64,000 nt of DNA, taken from contig NC_064038.1 of the NCBI RefSeq assembly GCF_932526225.1, positions 9,733,070-9,797,069 on the forward strand, written 5' to 3'. The translations under genes were made by a program, and so were the position numbers. Below the pieces are notes generated by a model. It made no database searches. It was not told the origin of the DNA and worked only from the letters and a program-made list of their open reading frames with translations. Positions 37,501 to 48,900 of this stretch are shown in pieces (the first letter of the stretch is position 1; the number at the start of each line of letters is the position of its first letter). Source of the stretch: Nematostella vectensis. Taxonomy: Eukaryota; Cnidaria; Anthozoa; Actiniaria; Edwardsiidae.

Positions 37501-39996
37501 TCTCTTCACAAAAGAATGTACCCAAAAGTAATCAACAATACGTTGCGCAGCATTTTCCAAAGCTTCGCTAATGTACTATATATTGTACTACATAATGTAC
37601 CAATGTGCTATATAATATTCTAATGTACTACTATAACTCAACAATGACAAGTTCACTTGCGTTGAAGTCAGTAATACTGAAAACAAACAAAACAATCAAA
37701 TGCATTAGGTCTTGAAATCCTTTCCATCGAATGTTATTCTTCTATGGCCTAGAGTACTATCACTTTTGTTTCGACTGTGAAAAAAAATCATACTAGCGTA
37801 CTATCTTTGTTTTTCGCTTATGTTGCGTTGGTTTCTTACAGGGAGGGCTTCTGTTTAACGGTCTATTTAACTGTTAAATTACCCTGAGTACCTGAGGCTC
37901 CAAGCTTCGCGGCGACGTTAAATTGTTTACTATTAACTATTCTATTTGCGTCACACCTGTAAGAAAAGCACGTTTATTGTATCTGCGTATCGGCATATTA
38001 TTACCATAGTATGGCAGTTATAAATACTTCAATTTTAGCTTTGCACCGACCGAAATTCAGCGCTGCTATCTCCATCATTGCCACACTTATTCCCCAGCAC
38101 TTTTCACTTAGAGATATTTCGTTAACATTACCTTAGCTAGTCATATTAGTCAGCCTTTAGATTTACAATGAATAAAGGCTAGACTCTAACACATTCTAAG
38201 AGGGAAGATAATTTGTTGATCGATGGTTGTAAGAGAGTCGATCGATGGGAAACCAGGCGATTACGAAGGATTGTGGCAAAAAGCAATTTATTGTTACCCG
38301 AGTTAGACAAAATAAAGTACATCTGCTGTTCGCAGATAAAATGTGGCTTTCTAGTGATAACCACAACCCAATTAATAATACTTTGTTAACAAGAGGTTGG
38401 AAGACTGGTGTTCGTGCTTGTTGTCAAGAATCAGTACAAAACACACACAACGTGTAAACATATTTGTTTTAAAAATGAATTACTGTACAAATGATTATTT
38501 ACTCTACGAAAAATTTACTGTACAATTTATCTCAACTGTTACACAAAGAAAACAACATATCAAGGTCTATTAGAGCATTTCTGAGGGACGAGGAATAGAC
38601 AATATGCAGATAGACGCCTTGGACGTGCGACACAAAATAATGAATATGAATCGGAGCCAATTTACGTGGTAAAAGCCAACAGAACAAGCCTTACGAGAGT
38701 AAACCCCGTGCGAAAAGACAGAGAAAATGTTTGCGAACTACTTCTGAGCATCCCCAAGAGTGTATATGATCAGAACAACAGGAGATGTACTAACAGTGCT
38801 AGCTTTACTGTGCCAGCGGTTCACCAGTAGTGCTAGCGATGTTTGCAGATAAGCGTGCTGGCCAAACAGGAAGGGGTATGTCATTTCTCTCAGGTTTAGC
38901 AGGGCAATGCACGGTCTTCTTTTCCTTTTCCCAGCCCCATGCGCTTGCTAGCCAGGCTATACTTGCTAAGCAGGCGAATGTGGCAAAAAAGTAGGTTGTG
39001 GGATTGCTGTAAGACTTTCTATTAAGGCAAATTGGTGTTTACATTCCGCGAGCATTGGACCATCTTAACGCGTCTGCTCTTGAGATGGCAAGACCACGAG
39101 AATTTTCATCAATAACCGCGCTAGCACAATTCATTTTTAAACGCATGCCGCGGTAGCAGCTGAGATGTTCACAGAATAAAAAACCTCGGGACCAGTTGAT
39201 GTCTTAGAACTTTGCTGTCTACGCTTCTGAAAAACAAACAACTTACTTAGTCAACTTCGCATGAGAAGGTTGAATTTCAAATCTTGAAATCCTAAGAACA
39301 TGTCGATCTTCCTGTTAAGTTTCAAAGTTGAAAGTTTAAAAGCTTGAATAATATGCTACACTAATTAAAAAAAGATGTTGACAATTATTTTCTTGATTCA
39401 TTTTCAGAGTTTCAACAAATTCCAAAATATTTGAAGAAATACTGCACTAATCTAACAAAAAAAAAATAACATAGGATATTATTCAATATTTTCTTTATTT
39501 TTCTGTGCTTTACAGAAAAGTCAAACGCCTAAAAGTTTAATTACCATAAAAAACATCAAAATAAATATAACATTATCATTTTCACATGTACATGTCTCCT
39601 TTGCAGCAGTCCGCGTTCGACAGTCGCGAAAGCGTTCCAATCGTCCCAAGTACGTGCTATAACACGAACAAAAGTGGAATTTATAAACATTCGTGGGAAA
39701 ACAAATTTTAATCCCTAAAAGGCAGAGAATGTTCTAGGCTGGCCGAATAAATTAGCAAAAAAAAAAATATTATTAATATGTGGATATGTCTGATACATAA
39801 GTTTTGGAAAATAAATCACGGAAATCTAGAAATTACTCGCAATATGAGTAAAGTCATGGGCTCTTTTTTGAATAAGACCTTTTTTTAAATAAAAACGCCC
39901 AGTAAACTTAAATAAACCTTTTTCTTCTTAATGCCCACAGCACACGATATCAATCTAGTACAAAGCGTGGTGAAAGCGATATCTAAATTGTCATTT
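34503..39996. other. AT-rich intergenic, no gene recognised
   Basis: Nothing supports a gene in these 5.5 kb. The GPCR promoter presumably lies just above 34503. A G-run occurs near 37335. An AATGTACTA-type simple repeat lies at about 37568-37637. At 37880-37920 there is one half (ACCCTGAGTACCTGAGGCTC) of the hairpin family seen complete at 54868-54966. Confidence 0.5.
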
Positions 39997-41623
39997 GATG
40001 TAATTCAGTATCTAAACATTGCTACATATTGGCTCAATATTTATCTGTATACTATCACTGCTTTTTTTTTTGGGGGGGGAGGGGGAGTCAGCCACAAAAT
40101 ACTGTATATTTAGTAACGGAAAATACTACGTTCTTTTTAAAAAAAGAGAGTATATGATCAGAGCAAGAAGAAGATAAAAAGAGAAAAAGAAAAGTCTGGC
40201 GGGTATTGACAAGTAGCCGGTTCCGCTTGAGAAATATGTCTATCTCTAAGAGTTTATAATGATTGCCAAACGACTCCAAATTGCAAACATGTGAGACTGA
40301 AGCGACGGAAAAGGGCGCACGGTTTTGAAAACGACCAATATACGGTACAATCACGGTAGGAAAAAAGACATAATGTTTAAACATTAACATCTCAGTCTGC
40401 ACATCATTATGCAGTAAAATAGTATGGAATCAAACGCGGTTTGTTTTACAACCGCAGCGTGAGCGAGAGGAAAACTCCCTAAGAAACAAAAACATAAATC
40501 AGTTTTGCGCAGAATATATGCAGGTCTAATGTGTCGCCGGCTGTTCTGCTAGTATAGATATCACTTTCAACACTAATATTACTCAATACACACCCCTAAT
40601 AGTCAGTCGGCCTGCTCTAAAAGGAGACTTAATGACAAGGGAGGGACGATGGATAGATTTACCATAGATTACATTATAATCTCGAAAGCCAAGCTTGCAT
40701 TAGCACTCCAGACAGGAATCCCATTCAGGCTCTGCGTGAATATTTCCCTCAGACAGAAGATCCTGCAGCAGATTTTGTCAAGACGGAGTACCACTATCAC
40801 AGTAATGTGATGGTGATGTAATTCAGTATCTAAACAGTGCTACATATGGGCTCAATATTTATCTGTATACTATCACTGCTTTTTTTTTTGGGGGGGGGGG
40901 GGGGTGGGAATCAGCCACAAAATACTGTATATTTAGTAACGGAAAATACTACGTTCTTTTTTAAAAAAGAGAGTATATGATCAGAGCAAGAAGAAGATAA
41001 AAAGAGCAAAAGGAAAGTCTGGCGGGTATTGACAAGTAGCCGGTTCCGCTTGAGAAATGTGTCTATCGCTAAGAGTTTATAATGATTGCCAAACGTCTCC
41101 AAATTGCAAGCATGTGACTGAAGCGACGGAAAAGGGCGCACGGTTTTGAAAACGATCAATATACGGTACAATCACGGTAGGAAAAAAGACATAATGTTTA
41201 AACATTAACATCTCAGTCTGCACATCATTATGCAGTAAAATAGTATGGAATCAAACGCGGTTTGGATTACAACCGCAGCGTGAGCGAGAGGAAAACTCCC
41301 TAAGAAACAAAAACATAAATCAGTTTTGTGCAGAATATATGCAGGTAAATGTGTCGCCGGCTGTTCTGCCATATAGATATCACTTTCAACACTAATATTA
41401 CTCAATACACGCCCCTAATAGTCAGTCGGCCTGCTCTAAAAGGAGACTTAATGACAAGGGAGGGACGATGGATAGATTTACCATAGATTATATTATAATC
41501 TCGAAAGCCAAGCTTGCATTAGCACTCCAGACGAGAATCCCATTCAGGCTCTGCGTGAATATTTCCCTCAAACGGAAGTTTCTGCAGCAGATTTTGTCAA
41601 GACGGAGTACCACTATAACAGTA
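39997..41623. repeat. 818-bp tandem duplication
   Basis: Copy 1 runs from GATGTAATTCAGTATCTAAA at 39997 to about 40805, and copy 2 from the same sequence at 40815 to about 41623. Copies share the T10/G-run, GGCGGGTATTGACAAGTAGC and GGGAGGGACGATGGATAG landmarks at the same offsets, and identity looks above 95%. Minus-strand open frames in both copies (ending VNTRQTF-rich segments) are duplicates of each other and carry no recognisable domain; I do not call them genes. Confidence 0.92.
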
Positions 41624-42908
41624 GAAGGGAGGGGTGGGTGGGGTGCTGCAGAGGGAGGGAGGGAGGGTGGTGCTGACGTTGGTCTCCTCTTACTGTAAGC
41701 CAATCAATCAATCGTCTGAATATTTTCAGTTATTTCTTCGGATATAGGTATAAATTGCGCGCACCATGTTTATGGCCCGACTTCGCCAGTAGTGCCCCGA
41801 TTGATTCTTGCTTTGTTTGCGCGGAGGAAGACCCCCCCCCCCAAAAAAAAAAAAATCAAGGAAACTTAGAGCGACGACTGAGAAGCGCACTGTAAACACA
41901 ACTACTTACTTTCACAAAACTTGACGGGCATTTAATAAATACACGAAAAGTAATTAAAAGAACGGAAACGACATCGAAGAGCTGATTACTGTCTCGCACG
42001 TCCGGTTTAAACCAAAATATTGAAAATTAAGTAAAATGACCATGACAACTAAAATCCAACTAAAATTCAAATTTGTGGCATCGCCTTAAAAATCTTTAGC
42101 TTTTTTATTCCCACTGACAGCCATTTTACAAAATCGTTGTAGAAGAACCAAGTAGAGCCGACTTTTCAGCGCTTAAGTGAGAGCCAGCGTCGGGACAGTC
42201 CCGAAAGAAATATATTCCTTACTTAAAAGGAGGCACACGATCGCTATAGACGAACCGAAGTATTCCCGAGGAAGCACCGAATAAGAAGAACCGAAGTATT
42301 CCCGAGGAAGCACCGACTGAGAAGAGCCGACTTTGCTGTGTACCAGCTGTTTCAGGATTGTTCCTACTTCACTGGCTATTTTGATTTTCTTCTGCAACAG
42401 ATTTGTTTTCCCTATCAACTCAATATTAGTGTCATTCGCGCCTAATTGTCTAAATAAAATAATTAATAAAACATAAACAGTTAAAAGAAATCAAGGAAAA
42501 CGGAAGGTCGCACGCAAATTAAAACCAACACCAAAGTTTCATTCGTATTTTCTTAATTTCCATGCTTAAACTGATTTAGGGAGGAATTTTATGAATATAT
42601 TTGGTTGGCACAATATGGCATGAAATAACTAAGTCGTGAAAATCGCCTCCTACATTTATATATTTTCGCTTTGGTTCAAATCATTTTACCTAACTATTTT
42701 GTAGCTGTCTGAGGTTTCTAGGGCGATCGTTAATAAGGCGACTGCTCCTGATTGGTTAAGTAAACATCTGTCTCAGAATCCTGAACACTCCCTAGATATT
42801 CAATAACTATCCTAGGGCCCATGTGCAAGACTGCTCGAGTCCCGGATGGAAATAAGTTCAGTCATTGGTTGTATACACACTGACCTACTGTCCCGGATAT
42901 AGAGGTGG
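41624..42908. other. 3' flank of POLR3C, one short duplication
   Basis: A 36-bp direct duplication with core ACCGAAGTATTCCCGAGGAA occurs at 42253-42325. In an 81-aa minus-strand frame (42173-42418) it appears as a repeated SVLPREYFGSS. There is no recognisable domain and no known relation to POLR3C, whose stop codon is at 42909. Confidence 0.5.
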
Positions 42909-45900
42909 TTACTGATTGGCCAAATACTGCTCCAATATAAATGCGGTCTCGTCGACTTGTAGCTCACAATGCTCCAGCCTAAAGATTGAAAAGTCGTCTG
43001 AGCTAAATTTGACCAATAGAATAAGGGAAAGAGAAGACTTAAACAATATATAACCCACACACCCCTCCCACAAAAAACACACGCACGCACACAAGGAAAG
43101 CAATGATGCCAGCTTTATCCTGAACTGCAGTGCTGAATTACTCTGGAGCCTAGGTGGCGCAGTTAGCAGAGCGTCGCTCTGTAGTGCCTGTGCCTCTCAC
43201 TGCTGGGTTCCGAGTTCGATTCCCGGTTCCGACGTGAGTAGAGTTAGTTGGTCTCGCCTTTGCTCCGATGGTTTTTCTCCGGTTTTCATCCCTCCGCAAA
43301 ACCAACAATTTCGATCTTAGCTGTGATCCGTGGTCAGACATGAGTTGTATGGCGGCTGTCTAAGGCGCCTTCCTATATGCCTTCAACTCGACCACGTCTG
43401 AATCTGCGCTCTCGTAATTCAGCTTCTAGCTGCGATGAGAGTGATAAGCTACTCCAATTTAGTTATTTTTATATTTTTATGTACAATTACAGCCTTGTCA
43501 CGGATAAACCGACGAGGTGCTAGACTCTTTCCAATCGATTTTTGTTCGTACTCTCCTCGGGCCGAAGCACGAAAGCTACTCCATGCTTCAATTGCAATGC
43601 TAAACAAGTAGTCTTAAGTGGGTGGGTCCAATTCCGCTAGTCCTTAGAGAAGTTGACTTGTCAGTCTAGTCTAGTCTAGTCTAGTTTATATCTAAAGGTA
43701 AGTTATAAAAAAAACCTAGATGGTCTACATGGGTGTGGTACAAAGAATTAAATAGATCAACGCTCGCTAAAGGGATGACAGGCAATCTTTATTCGAGCTA
43801 GGTGATCTGAATAAGGCCTTGTGGAAACAGGTAAAGTTTACAGGCAGTCTCTATATAAAAGCTCGGGGATCTGCATAGCGCGTTGTGGAGAGAGGTAAAA
43901 CTGACAGGCAATCTACACATACGCTAGTTGATCTGTAATATCGCCTTATCAAAACAGGTAAAGTATCATGTCAAACGCCTGTCTGAAAACCAACAAACCT
44001 AAAACCCTTGTCATCGATTATACATTCTTCAACCAAAAGCCCTCATTAACCCTCATTAACATGACCACCCCTACCACTTACCCTTGTCATCGTTTATACA
44101 TTCTTCAACCAAACGCTATAAATAAAACCCTCATTAGTAAGACCATCCCCACCACTTACCTGGCCTGGGTTATTTTTAACTTCATCAGCATCTCTCTCTC
44201 AGCTGGTGTCACTAACTCCTGCAAGTCACTTATCGCATCTGCTGCGGCTTCCCCACCGTGCTCCGCTTTCAGGTTCACGATCATGGAGTCTATCCGCTCC
44301 TGCTTGTCTAGAAGTCGTCTGGTGGGTGAATTAGGAAAGAGCTAATCAACAATCATTTATAATGACATACAGGGATCATCGGGAATCATAGGGATCATAC
44401 TTGTTCCTGATTGTCTAGCAATCGCCTGAGGAACAAGAATATCATAAGAGACGTTATAAACAATCGCAAGCTGATATGTTCCTGCTTCAAGTTACCGCTT
44501 GGTGGTGAAAGTGCGACTTTTTTAAATTGATGCGACTTTTTGTAAAGTGTCATTGAAATTTGAGCTTTTTGTCCCTGAACTGATACACAGGGCAATGATG
44601 ATCAAGGAAAAATTATCAAAAATCTTGTTATGTGCACTTCGGCCTCACATTATTTGTGTTTTGAAAATCAGTCCGCAATACAAGGAACCTATAGCCATTG
44701 TAAGAAATTGTGTCTTTTCTCTATATCTGGAATTGCGAGTTTTCCAGGTTTTTCTGTCATGTCCAGTGATAACAGATCACAGAGTCTTCACAAAGCTCGT
44801 CTGATGCACTAGCACCATCTACATGGCATATTGAACCTGGGCTATCACAACGTAATGATAATGCCACACCTTTCTGTCCGTCTAACAGAATATGAAGTAT
44901 TCTGATTTCCGAAGTATTCTGATTTCCTTTTCTGATCTCCTTTTCATCCCTGTTGGAATGGTTGGTGGAGAGAGGACAAAATCGGGGGCAGGGGAAGGGA
45001 ATTTGTTGTTCTCACCTGTTTTCATCCAACACTGACTGTCTCCTACTCTTCAGGTTGCCCAAGGTCTAAAATCGAACAAGAGGTTTCTATTTATCTACTG
45101 ATCCTGTGAAAACAACCTGAGCTATCAAATGCACTAAATACTCAATAATATACAGACTTGCAAAATACAAGTGAGATCATGAAAATTTCAAAAGTTGTTA
45201 ATAGCTTTATTCTTAGCACCAGGGAATTCAAGCTGGCATTTATTTACCACAATATACCTTATTTTTCCATGGGAGGGGAGGGTGGGGTTCTCCGATAAAA
45301 CTCTGACCGACCCCGAAAGAAACTTTGCAGTATCTCCATGGGACGCTTATTGTCGGTTTTGGCTACATACCAGAGTGATCTAGCTTGTGCTTTTATAGTT
45401 TTGTCTACAAATAGCACGTCAATTAAGAACCGAAAGTGAACCTTCAGACGTTTTGAGTGGGGGATGCGTTCTCACCCCCTTGGGTAAGGGCCTGATCCCT
45501 TCACAAAATAGCTAAGCCAAGATGAGTGCCTTGTGTCTTTAGAATGGATCTGTAATGTTCTTCCTGTTTAGGAAAAGTAAAATTTGTGCCAACAAGTGCA
45601 AAACAGCCAATTTCTAAATGCATGTATACCTGATAAGACCTTTCAAGCAGCATTCGGCTTAAGTGCTTCAGGTCGACAGAGAACAGATAGAACGTACGTG
45701 AGGGGGCATAGTCGGTCCCACGCGAGATCTCCTACAGAAGGAAAAAATAGTATTTCTTAGAATGCTATTTAAAATTCAGTGGTAACACACCTATCCATTT
45801 AGCAACAGTCTAGAGGGCACTTGTCAAAGTCCTGGTCTTTTACCATAAGGTACATCATATTTATCACTCCCATGAAGTGATTGAAATACGGTGTTGGATG

Positions 45901-48900
45901 CAGCTTACATATGGAGAATTGTTGTTTTTACAGCCAGGAAATTACCAACTCCTCCCACTACCCTGAAGATTTTTTTTCTCCCCACGGGGGATAGGTTATG
46001 GGTCTTATTTGTTATGGATCACACAATATACATACACAGAATTGCACAAAAAGACTGCATTCTACTCACTTGCATTGTAATAAACTTCTCAGTGAAGAGT
46101 TTGTATATGAGCTCTTTTGCATCCTTAGATGGGATCATTGCCATCTCACCAATCTGTAAACAAGCATTCTCCATAAGGAGCAGCATAAATCATAGGGAGT
46201 AACCATTTTACTGATGAATCTGTTGTATCGCCACCCGCGTTTTCAAAAACACGTCAGTAAAACCTTTCTGAGCCAATCAGAGTCTTGCTTTGTGCACTCC
46301 CCTGGCTATCCTCTGGATAAAAACCAGACAGTGACGTGACAGAAAGCCAGGCAACTGCAATAGGGGAGAGATGGCAAGAATCAGATAGAATAATTAGAAT
46401 AATTTGACTGGTGGAACAGAAAATCCCAAAGGACAAAAACAAATTGATGTTTTGAAAATGCGGCGTCGAGATACAACGGATTCAGCAGTAAGGTGTTTTG
46501 CTTACTGCCTATACTTAGTACCCTGGTCGCCAGAGAAAGAGGAAGCTATGGTATGAATGCAACTGGCCTGTTGCACCCAGGGTATAAGGCAATTGTGGTT
46601 TAAGAGGTTGCAATGGCCCCCCCATCTACTCTTGCGGATCTAGATGGATCACTGAACGGAGAGGGTTTTCCGCGATAATAACACCGAGTACCGCCTGCAA
46701 GCAGGCTAAGTATGTGGTTTTAAAACGGAAATACCCCCCTATTGCCATTATGTCAAACCCCCCTCTTAGCCAAAAGCCATATCTGTCCCTGTACTCTTCA
46801 GTGAGGTTGACTTATTAAATAAAAATATAAATTTATAGTGGCTACTATAGGTATTGCGACCAACAAGAGGGTAATTTAGAGGGTTTTGAAGAACCTCCTC
46901 ACTCAAACTTATTTAATTGCTAAAGGAGGTTACAGTACCTGTTTTTGCTCAAGATGTTTCTTTTGCAATAGAAGTCGGAATATTCTCAATGCACTGGAAC
47001 CAAACCTAAAGAACAAGTGAATAAAATAATATAATAAATAAAAAAATAAAATGGGACACCTACACTAAAAACATTCCCAGCACAAATGGTTATAATGCTG
47101 ATTGTCAAATGGCAATTCTAATTGAAATATTGCAGATAAAATCATGTGCTTAGCGCACCGTAGGTATCACATTTATTTTTTAAAAATAATAAGCAATACC
47201 TATAAAAAGCAGTTGGTCTTATAGAAGAACAGCCCCTTGGAATACACTACGGTAAGTGTTGAAATAGTGATCATTTACAGACTAATTTGAATAGGGTTGT
47301 AACTATTTGTTAAAGCACAGGAAACATTATTTATCTAAAAGATCTTGAATGTAATACCTTTCTTGGACAACACACTGGATAGTGTGCTGGCAGAGGGCTG
47401 TGAGAGATTTCCTGATGTCTGGGTATGATGTAAGATAACAAAGCCCTATACAATCCAGTAAAGCATACAGTAGATGACAACATCAAGAACAACAACAACC
47501 ACGACTACCACAACAACAATGACATTAGCATCACTGCCAATAACACATAATGACAGTAGCAACTACAACATAGTAATAACCTTTACAAATACAGCATTTA
47601 TTCTGTTGGGAAGCAAACTATTATAATCCTCCTTTCAGATTAAGTGCTGAATTATTAGAAAGCAGATATAATGATGTCAAATCGAAGAAATAGGAAGGTG
47701 ACTCTGACTCTCAGCTTATATAAAAATTGTTTTTTTTTTCAGAAAAAATTGGAAACCACTCTTACCCAGTGGTACTGTAGTATTATTGCGTTTTAAGGGG
47801 ATGTTATCCATACTAATGAAGATACTGTATTTCTTGTCCCTATTACAGTATATAGGAAGCTTGTGTTTCAAGAACAAATATTAAGTCAGCACAGAGGATA
47901 CTGATGACGTATGTTCCTCCTCCGCCTTCATCCTCCTTACGAACAATATGATCAAGGTCATCGACCATCAGACCGAGGTATTGGGTAATACGGGTTTGGT
48001 CAAGCCCTGGATCATCTACGTCATTCACAAGCTGGTGGAAATATGAAAGATGTGAACAACCATGTAATTCAGAGACAAGGATCGTCTCAACCAGCAGGAT
48101 CAATAAGACTAGGTTTTACTATGTCTTACCTCATAAAGAGTGACTGGATCAGATGCTGAAACAGAGTAATCCCTTTTCTGCTTCTTCATGTTTAGCAATG
48201 ATTGTGCTATTTGTGCTGCCATCTGAACAAAGTTCAAAATATTAAAATATCATAAGTGGGTCAGAAAATGATAAGAACCCTAGTATTAGATCAACAAATC
48301 CACTGTATACATTACTCACAGGATCAAACTTTTTCTCAATAGCAAGAACAATACCCTGAAAATATAACACAAATCAATGTATGGCTAATGACTTATTGTT
48401 AATGACTTATTCTAAGACCATAATGGTGCATAATATGGAAACATATTAATACAAATATTTTCTGATTTACATTTGAGTTTCATATAAAAAAAGATAGAGT
48501 GACAGAGAGACAGGTAGGTTGACATGCAGGCGGTCGGGCAGGCAGACAGACAGATGGTCAGGCGAATGGAGGAACGAATGGACAGACAAGACTTACCTCA
48601 TCAACAAACTGTTGATGAAACCTGCTCAGATTTATGTGCCACAAGTTTCATATAAAAAAAAAAAGATAGAGTGACAGAGAGACAGGCAGGTTGACATACA
48701 GGCGGGTGGGCAGGCGGGCAGACAGACAGACAGGTGGTCAGGTGGATGGAGGAACGAATGAACAGACAAGACTTACCTCATCAACAAACTGTTGATGAAA
48801 CCTGCTTAGATTTACGTGCCACAAGTTTCATATAAAAAAAGATAGAGTGACAGAGAGACAGGCAGGTTGACATGCGGGAGGGCGGGCGGGCAGACAGACA

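Noticed and set aside
40088-41171. Two similar minus-strand open frames (104 and 86 aa)
   Set aside because: They are the two copies of the 818-bp duplication; no domain, no gene structure, and frame differences near the ends.
43146-43235. Functional tRNA gene
   Set aside because: A and B boxes are present, but the sequence continues into a SINE body and no proper acceptor stem pairing is seen.
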